This document shows, piece after piece, positions 8,233-16,302 of a DNA stretch of 64,000 nucleotides; position 1 is the first letter of the stretch, and every line of letters begins with the position of its first letter. The DNA comes from Lacisediminimonas profundi (GTDB lineage: Bacteria; Pseudomonadota; Gammaproteobacteria; Burkholderiales; Burkholderiaceae_D), in NCBI RefSeq assembly GCF_008831265.1, contig NZ_VTTH01000001.1, positions 806,001-870,000 on the forward strand, given 5' to 3'. Under the pieces are notes generated by a model. It did no database searches, was not told the DNA's origin, and was given only the letters and a program-made list of their open reading frames with translations. Position numbers and translations under genes: made by a program.

Positions 8233-8246
8233 CAGGTACTGTGCCA
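8231..8246 (-). promoter_or_regulatory. Sigma-54 (-24/-12) promoter of the atzF operon
   Basis: Read on the minus strand the sequence is TGGCACAGTACCTGCT. The GG and GC dinucleotides are 10 bases apart, as required at -24 and -12, and the TGGCAC half is perfect. Transcription would start near 8220, about 20 bases before the atzF ATG. The same TGGCAC-N5-CTGCT form occurs before urtA. Confidence 0.6.
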
Positions 8247-8291
8247 GCACCATCCCGGCAGCGAGCGGGATGCTCAGAGCCGTCAGAAGCT

Positions 8292-8336
8292 TCAGTGCGG
8301 TGAGAGCGGTGAGAGCGGCGAGAGCGGTCAGAGTGG
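8292..8336. repeat. 9-bp tandem repeat, five units, at the patatin gene 3' end
   Basis: The units read TCAGTGCGG, TGAGAGCGG, TGAGAGCGG, CGAGAGCGG and TCAGAGTGG. The last unit contains the stop codon (TCA at 8328-8330) of the patatin gene on the minus strand. Two central units are identical. It lies between that gene and the atzF promoter. Confidence 0.75.
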
Positions 8337-9413
8337 CCTGACCAGGTCCAGGTCGGGCCTTTCCACGAATGCGCTGAGCTCATCGCGCAGGCGCTCGCCT
8401 TCGGCGATGGCGTGCTTCCAGTCGCGGATGCGGCGATCATGCTCCAGGCCGTAGTGCGGAAAATCGCGCCGGTCCGGCAAGCGGCCGCGCGGCAGGCGGC
8501 GCAGGAATTCCGGCGATGGCGAAATCAGCAGGACATTGTCCAGCCAGCCCCGATTCACACTGCGTGCTGCGCGCCGCCATGGCATCTGCTTGTCCAGCCA
8601 GCCCGGGACGATGTGTTCGCCGAAATGCGGGTACAGCACCAGGTCGCCGGTCGCCCTGGAGTAGGGCAGCGCAAGGTGATAGTCGACCAGCCCGCCGTCC
8701 CAATAGGTTCCGGCCGGCGCATGCGGCAAGCTGCGCACCGGTTCCATCACGAAGGGCAATGTGCCGGAGGCGAGCAGTGCCAGTTGCAGGTTGTCCGCCG
8801 TGAGCGGCGCGCTGCGCGTGTCGAATGCATCGAAGGGCTGATGCAGCCATGCCGCAGCATCACGCTGGTCGTGGATCACTACCCGCTGCATATGATGTGC
8901 CAGCAGCCGCCGCGATACCGCGTTGGACAGCGCAGCTGCGCCAAAGCCGGCCATCACGGACAAGGGGCGTTGGGGCGCCGCCAGCAGCCGGGTGCCACGC
9001 GTTGCCAGCACATGCAGCCGGTGATGCGGGTGGGCGACGATCTCGCCTTCATGCCCGCCGACGAAATGATCGATGATGCGGCGACAGACCGCGGTGACGA
9101 AGGACGCCGACGGCTTGTTCGGATAGCGTTGCTGTTCGCAATACAGCGTCGACAGCCGCTCGAATGCGGCGACCGGATCTGCATGACAGGCTGCGGCCAG
9201 CCGCCAGGCGCCGATCGACGCGCCGACCAGCGCGCGTTCGCGCGGTGATCGCGGCAACCAGTCGCCGAACAGCCACTGGTCCAGGTGCTGGAATATCAGG
9301 CCTTTCGGGCCGCCCGCAGCAGCGGGAATGATGGCCACATCGGCCGCGCGCAAGCCGTTTTTCTGCAACAGGGCCAGCGCGCGCGGTCCGGCCTGGATGA
9401 CGAGGGAGCTCAT
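8328..9413 (-). CDS. Patatin-like phospholipase family protein
   Basis: This is a 361-residue serine lipase of the patatin fold. The glycine-rich oxyanion loop AAGGPKGLIF lies near residues 32-41, the nucleophile elbow GASIG gives Ser66, and the catalytic Asp239 lies in YWDGGLVD, so the Ser-Asp dyad is complete. No signal peptide is seen, so it is presumably cytosolic or membrane-peripheral. Substrates cannot be read from the sequence; patatin proteins release fatty acids from lipids. It shares the strand with the atzF operon but is separated from it by a repeat and by the atzF promoter, so it is probably a separate unit. The MFS gene is divergent. Confidence 0.88.
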   Translation of the reverse strand: MSSLVIQAGPRALALLQKNGLRAADVAIIPAAAGGPKGLIFQHLDQWLFGDWLPRSPRERALVGASIGAWRLAAACHADPVAAFERLSTLYCEQQRYPNKPSASFVTAVCRRIIDHFVGGHEGEIVAHPHHRLHVLATRGTRLLAAPQRPLSVMAGFGAAALSNAVSRRLLAHHMQRVVIHDQRDAAAWLHQPFDAFDTRSAPLTADNLQLALLASGTLPFVMEPVRSLPHAPAGTYWDGGLVDYHLALPYSRATGDLVLYPHFGEHIVPGWLDKQMPWRRAARSVNRGWLDNVLLISPSPEFLRRLPRGRLPDRRDFPHYGLEHDRRIRDWKHAIAEGERLRDELSAFVERPDLDLVRPL

Positions 9414-9584
9414 GAACGCCGGAGTGTAACCGAAAGCGGATTGCCGCGATTCGCCCTATACTTTGCGTTTGCCTTTGCGCGGCAGCAGTTCGGCGCGCTT
9501 GCATCATCAATAAATGTGTCCGGGCGAGGCGTCTAGCTTGACCCTTCAATTCGCTGCGAGGCACAGCAGGAGACGAGCATCAAA

Positions 9585-10838
9585 TTGCCAGCCTATCCCT
9601 GGAACGGACCGGCCGTTCCCGATTCCCCCTATGCAGTCGGGCGCCTGCTGATTGCACTGGTCCTGATGACCTTGGGTGCCGGCGGCATGTATGTGGTGCC
9701 GGTCGTGCTGCCAGCGGTGCAGGCCGATTTCGGCATCACCCGCGCCGATGCGTCGCTGCCCTACACGCTGCTGATGGTGGGCTTTGGCGCCGGTTGCATC
9801 GTGCTGGGAAAGATGGCCGACCGTTTCGGCGTGATGGTTCCACTGCTGATCGGTGGTGTTGCGCTCGCCGCCGGTTACGCACTGGCCTCGGTATCTTCCA
9901 ATATCCTCCTGTTCGCGCTGGCGCATGGCCTGCTGATCGGATTTCTCGGCTGCGCCAGCACTTTTGTCCCGCTGATTGCCGATACCTCGCTATGGTTCCT
10001 CAAACGCAGGGGCATTGCCGTCGCAGTCGCCTCCAGCGGCAATTACCTGGGTGGCGTGATCTGGCCACCCATCCTGCAGTACTACATCGAGACCATAGGC
10101 TGGCGCCAGTCCTACCTGCTGCTGGGGCTGTTCAGCGGCTTGGTGATGGTGCTGCTCGCCTTATTGATGAAGCGCCGCCCGCCGCTGCCGGCGCCGGCTC
10201 CGGTTGTCAAGGGCGATGTGGTCGCGGCGGCCCTGCCGTTCGGCATGTCGCCAAATCGCGCCACGGCCATGCTTTGCATCGCCGGCGTGGGCTGTTGCGT
10301 CGCCATGGCGATGCCGCAGGTGCATATCGTTGCCTACTGCGGCGACCTCGGCTACGGCGCGGCGCGCGGCGCCGAAATGCTGTCGCTGATGCTGGCCTTC
10401 GGAATCGCCAGCCGCCTGATATGCGGCGCAATTTCGGATCGTATCGGCGGACTGCGTACGATACTGATGACGTCTGCCTTGCAGGCGCTGGCGCTGCTGC
10501 TGTTCCTGCCGTTCGACGGGCTGGCTTCGCTGTACGTGATATCGGCACTGTTCGGCATGTTCCAGGGCGGCCTGGTGCCAGCCTATGCGATCATCGTGCG
10601 CGAATACTTTCCGCCATCGGAAGCAGGCGCGCGTGTCGGCATGGTGATGACATTCACCATGGTCGGCATGGCGCTGGGTGGCTGGATGTCGGGAAAAATT
10701 TTCGACTTGACGGGTTCTTACCAGGCAGCTTTCCTGAATGGCTTTGCCTTCAACCTGGTCAATTTCGTGATTCTGCTGATTTTGTTGATGCGGGTACGCC
10801 GGCGCGGCGATCCGCTGCGAGGCATCGCTACCGCGTGA
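9585..10838 (+). CDS. MFS transporter
   Basis: This 417-residue major facilitator has 12 predicted membrane helices and the MFS_1 signature GKMADRFG between helices 2 and 3, repeated in weaker form as CGAISDRIGG in the second half. The frame begins with TTG at 9585, with CAGGAG 12 bases upstream and no better ATG, so the exact start is uncertain. It resembles the OxlT/monocarboxylate-type transporters often seen in Burkholderiales, but the substrate is unknown. It stands alone, divergent from the patatin gene and followed by a repeat element. Confidence 0.9.
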   Translation: MPAYPWNGPAVPDSPYAVGRLLIALVLMTLGAGGMYVVPVVLPAVQADFGITRADASLPYTLLMVGFGAGCIVLGKMADRFGVMVPLLIGGVALAAGYALASVSSNILLFALAHGLLIGFLGCASTFVPLIADTSLWFLKRRGIAVAVASSGNYLGGVIWPPILQYYIETIGWRQSYLLLGLFSGLVMVLLALLMKRRPPLPAPAPVVKGDVVAAALPFGMSPNRATAMLCIAGVGCCVAMAMPQVHIVAYCGDLGYGAARGAEMLSLMLAFGIASRLICGAISDRIGGLRTILMTSALQALALLLFLPFDGLASLYVISALFGMFQGGLVPAYAIIVREYFPPSEAGARVGMVMTFTMVGMALGGWMSGKIFDLTGSYQAAFLNGFAFNLVNFVILLILLMRVRRRGDPLRGIATA

Positions 10839-10859
10839 TGCTGCGGATGATTACCCACA

Positions 10860-11655
10860 TTCTTGGGTGAGTGGTTTGGTTGTTCTGCGGTCGGTGGCTC
10901 GCGGTCCGTTTGGCTGGATTTGATGGTTGTGGTTGTGAAGCCGGGAGACACCCCGGCAGGTGTGTAACTTTCTTTTGGAAAAGAAAGTCACCAAAGAAAT
11001 CAAATTCAACACCCACTTGGCCAACGCCCGCCTCAATAGCCAACCAGACGCGGATGTCTGGGCTAATCCAATGCGACGTTCGCGAGGAAGGTCCTGCCAC
11101 ACGTTCGCATCTGACCGGGATCAGCCAACCCGCTTCAATGCCGCCGACCGCACACCACCGCTCGTTGACTCCTAATTATTTTCGAAGCTGCTAATTGATT
11201 CTTGAGGTCGGGTTGCCAAGGGTGCGCGGCATCCCTGGAATTTTCTGCTGCCATTTGCCCTTCGTTGCCCTTCTTTGAGCAGCCACTCGCTTGTTTGAAG
11301 CTTCGAAAAACATTAAGAGTCAACGGTGCGCTGGGCATCGGTATAAGACACTTCATGGGGTTGGCTGATTAGGTAAGAGGCGTACAGCCGAGGGATCATC
11401 TCTCGCGAACGTCGCACTGGATTAGCCCAGACATCCGCGTCTGGTTGGCTATCGAATCTGGCGTTGGCCAAGTGGGTGTTGAATTTGGTTTCTTTGGTGA
11501 CTTTCTTTTCCAAAAGAAAGTTACACACCAGCCGGGGTGTCTCCCGGCTTCACAACGACAAACAACAAACCCAGCCACACGACCCGCAAGCCAAAAAGCC
11601 ACAAAACAACAAAACAACAAAACAACAAAACCAAAAAGCCACAAAACCACAGTTA
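10860..11655. repeat. Composite inverted repeat element, copy 1 (arms A and B)
   Basis: Two arms of about 330 bp face each other: arm A on the plus strand (about 10860-11188) and arm B on the minus strand (about 11300-11650). They flank a core of about 110 bp bounded by TTTTCGAAGC and GCTTCGAAAA. Each arm has a hairpin GCCGGG-agaca-CCCCGGC (10940-10957 in A), then a longer one made of ACTTTCTTTT and AAAAGAAAGT (10967-10988), then a region sharing GCCAACCAGACGCGGATG. The ends of the arms differ: A has a CCGCACACCACCGCTCG ending (type 1), B an ATGAAGTGTCTTATACCGAT ending (type 2). A second copy is at 37440-38215 and a lone type 2 arm at 23262-23592. No transposase is encoded. Confidence 0.85.
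11602..11640. repeat. AC-rich simple repeat at the outer end of arm B
   Basis: The run consists of about three and a half units of CAACAAAA followed by CCAAAAAGCC. It lies at the outer border of arm B, where the other arms show unrelated GTTG-rich sequence, so it looks like a local expansion by slippage. Confidence 0.7.
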
Positions 11656-11674
11656 TGGGTATGGCTCAGCCCTT

Positions 11675-11710
11675 GAAAGGGAGGGAGCGTTCTTGGCGTG
11701 CGCCAGTCGG
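11675..11710 (+). repeat. GGGAGGGAGCGTTC repeat, copy 1
   Basis: GAAAGGGAGGGAGCGTTC is followed by TTGGCGTGCGCCAGTCGG. Related sequences occur at 23135-23187 (opposite strand) and 63556-63615, always between genes. The function is unknown. Confidence 0.65.
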
Positions 11711-11738
11711 TAGCCCCGACGGCGGCGCCGCTTCCAGA

Positions 11739-14051
11739 TTAGCGCAACGGCGTCAGCGCCACCGGCTTGACCGTCGATTCCAGCTTCTTCCCCTTGCGCG
11801 CGCGCTTGCCAGTGTGGGCCGCAAGTGAGTTGCCGACCAGGTTGATTTCCAGCGCCTTGCCGCCGCGTCCGGCTCCGGACACCATCACGCCGCGCTGCCC
11901 GATCGGCTGCGCCACCAGCAACTTCTCGCCCTTGTCCAGCTCCATCAGGGTCAGGCCGCGGCCGCCGCCGGACATGGTCTTGATTTCAGCCAGGCCGAAT
12001 ACCAGCACGCGGCCTTTTTCGGACAGGCAGGCCAGGTCGCTGTCCTGGGCCGTGATCTCGCGCGGCGCCAGCGGCAGGTCGCCTTCATCCAGCGTCAGGA
12101 ATGACTTGCCCGCGCGCAGCCGGCTTGCCATGTCGGCCGCCCTGGTGGCGAATCCGTAGCCGGCCGTGCTGGCAATCAGCAGCAGCGTATCGGCCGGGCC
12201 GGCAAAGAAATGCATCAGCTGGGTGCCGGGTGCGAGGTCGAGCAGCGTCGTCACAGGCGCGCCGTCGCCGCGCGCGCCGGGCAGCGCCGATACCGGCACG
12301 GTATAGACCCTGCCATTGGAGCCGAAGGCCAGCACATTGTCGACGGTGCGGCATTCGTATGTGCGATACAGGGCATCGCCGGCCTTGAAGGTGAACTGGC
12401 CCGCGTCGTGGCCATGTCCGGTGCGGGCACGCAGCCAACCCTTTTGCGAAATGATCACGGTGACCGGTTCGTCGATCAGCTTTTGCTCGACCACCGCGCG
12501 CTCGGCTGCTTCGATCAGCGTGCGGCGGGCATCGCCGAACTGCTTGCCGTCGGCTTCGATCTCCTTGATCACCAGCCGCTTCATCGAGGCCGGGGAATCC
12601 AGCAGGTCCTGCAGAGATGCACGCTCGCCGCGCAGCGCCGCCAGCTCCTGCTCCACCTTGATCGCTTCCAGCCGCGCCAGCTGGCGCAGGCGGATTTCTA
12701 GGATGTCTTCCGCCTGCCGGTCGGACAGCCGGAAGGCGGCGATCAGCGCCGATTTTGGTTCATCGGATTCGCGGATGATGCGGATCACTTCGTCGATATT
12801 GAGCAGCACCGCCATCCGGCCTTCGAGGATGTGGATGCGGTCGTCGACCTTCTGCAGCCGGAAGTTGGTGCGGCGCGTGATCGTGTCGAAACGGAACGCG
12901 ACCCAGTCCTGCAGGATGGACAGCAAGGGCTTCTGGCGCGGCCGTCCGTCCCGGCCAATCATGACCAGGTTGATCGGCGCGCTGGTTTCAAGCGCGGTAT
13001 GCGCCAGCAGCAGGTTGGCGAATTCTGTCTGGTCCTGGTTGCGCGACTTCGGTTCGAACACCAGGCGCACCGGGGCGTCGCGGCCGGATTCGTCGCGCAC
13101 GGTATCCAGCGCGGCCAGCATCACCTGTTTCAGGTTCATCTGCTCGGCGCTGAGGGCTTTCTTGCCAAGCCGGACTTTGGGATTGGTCAGCTCCTCGATC
13201 TCTTCCAGCACCTTCTGCGAGGATGTTCCCGGCGGCAGTTCGGTGACCACCAGCTGCCATTGGCCGCGCGCCATGTCTTCGATTTTCCAGCGTGCCCGCA
13301 CTTTCAGCGAGCCGCGTCCGGTTTCGTAGATGTCGGAGATGGCCGCAGGCGAGGTGATGATCTGGCCGCCGCCCGGATAGTCGGGGCCGGGCAGGATCGC
13401 CATCAGTTCGGCATGGCCAAGCTTGGGGTCGCGGATCAGCGCGACGGCAGCTTTCGCCACTTCCTGCAGGTTGTGCGGCGGAATCTCGGTCGCCATGCCG
13501 ACTGCAATGCCGGAGGCGCCATTGAGCAGCACCATCGGCAGTCGCGCCGGCAGCAGCCGCGGCTCCTCGGTCGAGCCGTCATAGTTCGGCTGAAAATCCA
13601 CCGTGCCCATGTCGATTTCGTCCAGCAGCAGGCGGGCGATTGGCGTCAGCCGTGCTTCGGTGTAGCGCATTGCCGCCGCGCCGTCGCCATCGCGCGAGCC
13701 AAAATTTCCCTGGCCGTCGATCAGCGGGTAACGCAGCGAAAAATTCTGCGCCATGCGCACCATCGCGTCATACACCGACTGGTCGCCATGCGGATGCAGT
13801 TTGCCGAGCACGTCGCCGACGACCGCCGCCGACTTGCGCGGCTTGGCAGTCGAATCCAGGCCCAGCTCGTTCATGGCGTACAGGATGCGCCGCTGCACCG
13901 GCTTCTGGCCGTCGCAGACGTCGGGCAGGGCGCGTCCCTTGACCACCGAGATCGCGTAGTCGAGATAGGCGCGTTCGGCGAACGATGCCAGGGTCAGGGA
14001 TTCGCCGTCGCCGGAGGGCACGGCGTCGAACAGGGTTTGCTGGTCACTCAT
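11739..14051 (-). CDS. parC: DNA topoisomerase IV subunit A
   Basis: This 770-residue type IIA topoisomerase cleavage subunit decatenates replicated chromosomes together with ParE. Its N-terminal winged-helix/tower region contains [37 protein letters not shown] and the catalytic Tyr130 in [10 protein letters not shown]. The C-terminal beta-propeller is shorter than in GyrA and lacks the GyrA-box, which points to ParC. At the positions equivalent to E. coli Ser80 and Glu84 it has Gln91 and Asp95. It lies 67 bp downstream of parE on the same strand and is probably co-transcribed with it. Confidence 0.95.
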   Translation of the reverse strand: MSDQQTLFDAVPSGDGESLTLASFAERAYLDYAISVVKGRALPDVCDGQKPVQRRILYAMNELGLDSTAKPRKSAAVVGDVLGKLHPHGDQSVYDAMVRMAQNFSLRYPLIDGQGNFGSRDGDGAAAMRYTEARLTPIARLLLDEIDMGTVDFQPNYDGSTEEPRLLPARLPMVLLNGASGIAVGMATEIPPHNLQEVAKAAVALIRDPKLGHAELMAILPGPDYPGGGQIITSPAAISDIYETGRGSLKVRARWKIEDMARGQWQLVVTELPPGTSSQKVLEEIEELTNPKVRLGKKALSAEQMNLKQVMLAALDTVRDESGRDAPVRLVFEPKSRNQDQTEFANLLLAHTALETSAPINLVMIGRDGRPRQKPLLSILQDWVAFRFDTITRRTNFRLQKVDDRIHILEGRMAVLLNIDEVIRIIRESDEPKSALIAAFRLSDRQAEDILEIRLRQLARLEAIKVEQELAALRGERASLQDLLDSPASMKRLVIKEIEADGKQFGDARRTLIEAAERAVVEQKLIDEPVTVIISQKGWLRARTGHGHDAGQFTFKAGDALYRTYECRTVDNVLAFGSNGRVYTVPVSALPGARGDGAPVTTLLDLAPGTQLMHFFAGPADTLLLIASTAGYGFATRAADMASRLRAGKSFLTLDEGDLPLAPREITAQDSDLACLSEKGRVLVFGLAEIKTMSGGGRGLTLMELDKGEKLLVAQPIGQRGVMVSGAGRGGKALEINLVGNSLAAHTGKRARKGKKLESTVKPVALTPLR

Positions 14052-14118
14052 CGATTATTCATTCAAGCAGTGCCGGCCTTGCTGCGCCGGCGGATTCATC
14101 ATGTTCGGGGCTGGCAGT

Positions 14119-16116
14119 TCAGATGTCGGCTTCGACTTCGTTGCCGTGTTCTTCCAGCCAGCTGCGGCGAGCCGCGGCTTCGCCCTTGCCCATCAGCATG
14201 GTGAAGCACGCTTCCGAATCGGCGGTGTCGAAGCTGCCGAGTGCCACCGGTAGCAGGCGGCGCGTGTCCGGATTCATGGTGGTTTCCCAGAGCTGTTCCG
14301 CATTCATTTCGCCGAGTCCCTTGAAGCGCGAGATCGACCAGCCGTTTTCTTTCACGCCGTCCTTGCGCAGCTTGTCCTGTATCGCCACCAGTTCGCCATC
14401 GTCCAGCGCATAGATCTTTTGCGCCGGCTTCTTGCCGCGGGCAGGCGCATCGACCCGATACAGCGGCGGCCGCGCGACGCAGATGTTGCCGCGTTCGATC
14501 AGCTTGGGGAAGTGGCGGAAGAACAGCGTCAGCAGCAGCACCTGGATATGCGAGCCGTCGACGTCAGCGTCGGACAGGATGCAGATGCGGCCGTAGCGCA
14601 GGCCCGACAGGTTGGGCTCGTCGTTCGGCCCGTGCGGATCGACGCCGATGGCGACCGCGATGTCATGGATCTCGTTGTTGGCGAACAGCCGGTCGCGCTC
14701 GGTTTCCCATGAGTTGAGCACCTTGCCACGCAGCGGCAAGATGGCCTGGAATTCCTTGTCGCGTCCCATCTTGGCCGAACCGCCCGCCGAATCGCCCTCG
14801 ACCAGGAACAGTTCGTTGCGCGTCGTGTCAGTCGATTCGCAGTCGGTCAGCTTGCCGGGCAGGACCGCCACGCCGGAGGATTTCTTCTTCTCGACTTTCT
14901 GTGCCGAGCGCAGCCGGGTCTGGGCCTGCTTGATCACCAGTTCGGCAAGCTTGCGGCCGTACTCCACGTGCTGGTGCAGCCACAGTTCGAGTGCCGGGCG
15001 AATGAAGCCGGACACCAGCCGGACCGCATCGCGCGAGTTCAGGCGCTCCTTGGTCTGTCCCTGGAATTGCGGGTCGAGCACGCGTGCGGAAAGCACGAAG
15101 GAAACGCGCGCGAACACGTCCTCGGGCAGCAGCTTGACGCCCTTGGGCAGCAGCGAATGCAGCTCGGCGAAACTCTTTACGGCATTGAACAGGCCATCGC
15201 GCAGTCCTGATTCATGGGTGCCGCCGGCAGAGGTCGGTATCAGGTTCACATAGGACTCGCGCACCACATTGCCTTCCTCGGTCCACGCCACCACCCAGGC
15301 TGCGCCTTCGCCTTCGGCAAATCCTTCTGCGTCCGCGCCCGCGTACTGCTCGCCTTCGAACAGCGGGATCAGCAGTTCGGCGCTGGAACTTTGCGCCAGG
15401 CTCTCGTTCAGGTAGCCGCGCAGACCCTGCTCGTATTTCCAGGTCTGCGTATCGCCGGTCTTGGCATTTACCAGTTCAACCCGCACGCCAGGCAGCAGCA
15501 CCGCCTTGGAGCGCAGGAGGCGGATCAGGTCGGCCATCGGAATTGCCGGGGAATCGAAGTATTTCGGATCTGGCCAGGCCGTGACCCTGGTGCCGGAACG
15601 CCGGTCGTCACGGCCCGCCGGGCGCGACTTCATCTTTTCGATCACGTCGCCGTTGGCAAAGGCCATCTGGTGCACGCCGTTGCCCTGGTCATCCTTGCGC
15701 CACACGGTGATTTCCAGCCGGGTCGAGAGCGCATTGGTGACCGACACGCCAACGCCATGCAGGCCGCCGGAAAAGGCATAGGCGGCGCCGCTGGCCTTGT
15801 CGAACTTGCCGCCGGCATGCAGGCGGGTGAACACGATTTCCACCGTCGGCACTTTTTCTTCAGGATGCATGCCTACCGGAATGCCGCGGCCGTCATCCTC
15901 CACGGTGACGCTGCCGTCGGTATTGAGCGTGACCGTGATATTCCGGCAATGGCCGCCGAGCGCCTCGTCGGAGGCGTTGTCGATGACTTCCTGGATGATG
16001 TGCAGTGGACTTTCCGTCCTGGTGTACATCCCCGGACGCTGCTTGACAGGCTCGAGTCCTTTCAGGACCCGAATGGATGATTCGCTGTATTCGGAAGAAG
16101 GCTTTTTGGTTGCCAT
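14119..16116 (-). CDS. parE: DNA topoisomerase IV subunit B
   Basis: This 665-residue ATPase subunit of topoisomerase IV has a GHKL ATPase domain with EVIDNASDEALGG (catalytic Glu and Mg-binding Asn), VEDDGRGIPVG and the ATP lid GGLHGVGVSVTNALS. The TOPRIM domain carries LVEGDSAGGSAK and DADVDGSHI for metal binding. The C-terminus has RFKGLGEMNAEQLWETTM, typical of ParE rather than full-length GyrB. It starts at the ATG at 16116, divergent from the pseudo-receiver gene, and precedes parC. Confidence 0.96.
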   Translation of the reverse strand: MATKKPSSEYSESSIRVLKGLEPVKQRPGMYTRTESPLHIIQEVIDNASDEALGGHCRNITVTLNTDGSVTVEDDGRGIPVGMHPEEKVPTVEIVFTRLHAGGKFDKASGAAYAFSGGLHGVGVSVTNALSTRLEITVWRKDDQGNGVHQMAFANGDVIEKMKSRPAGRDDRRSGTRVTAWPDPKYFDSPAIPMADLIRLLRSKAVLLPGVRVELVNAKTGDTQTWKYEQGLRGYLNESLAQSSSAELLIPLFEGEQYAGADAEGFAEGEGAAWVVAWTEEGNVVRESYVNLIPTSAGGTHESGLRDGLFNAVKSFAELHSLLPKGVKLLPEDVFARVSFVLSARVLDPQFQGQTKERLNSRDAVRLVSGFIRPALELWLHQHVEYGRKLAELVIKQAQTRLRSAQKVEKKKSSGVAVLPGKLTDCESTDTTRNELFLVEGDSAGGSAKMGRDKEFQAILPLRGKVLNSWETERDRLFANNEIHDIAVAIGVDPHGPNDEPNLSGLRYGRICILSDADVDGSHIQVLLLTLFFRHFPKLIERGNICVARPPLYRVDAPARGKKPAQKIYALDDGELVAIQDKLRKDGVKENGWSISRFKGLGEMNAEQLWETTMNPDTRRLLPVALGSFDTADSEACFTMLMGKGEAAARRSWLEEHGNEVEADI

Positions 16117-16265
16117 GCAATGGTATTCAGGTGTTGGACGGCCGGCGACGCCCGCCGGCGAGTCTGCATTCTAATGAAATTCGTGGCGGTGGGGCGGTAT
16201 TGCGAGCCGGTCCGTGCTGTCAGGATGGAATTTATTAACGATTGACGCCTTGTATCCCAACAGTG

Positions 16266-16295
16266 TTGGCAAATTCGCCAAACCCGGCTTATAAA
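16266..16295 (+). promoter_or_regulatory. Strong sigma-70-type promoter with a palindrome, giving a leaderless start
   Basis: TTGGCA (16266-16271) and TATAAA (16290-16295) are 18 bp apart; each matches the consensus at five of six bases. Seven bases after the -10 box comes the ATG at 16303, so the transcript would start on the initiation codon. The -35 box is part of the near-palindrome TTGGCAAATTCGCCAA, a possible operator. Confidence 0.6.
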
Positions 16296-16302
16296 ACCGC
16301 CC

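Noticed and set aside
10871-11194. Open frames of 60-110 codons within the repeat arms (for example those beginning MCNFLLEKK or MVLWLFG).
   Set aside because: They occur in several frames on both strands of each arm, track the repeat rather than any reading frame, and the paired changes preserve hairpins rather than codons. They are treated as repeat sequence.
11135-11356. Open frame starting MKCLIPMPSAPLTLNVFRSF across the core of the composite element.
   Set aside because: The second copy has the same first 21 codons but then a different sequence and an early stop, so no protein is conserved across the core.
12831-14204. Long plus-strand open frame opposite parC.
   Set aside because: It is a shadow of parC with no start context and no domain.
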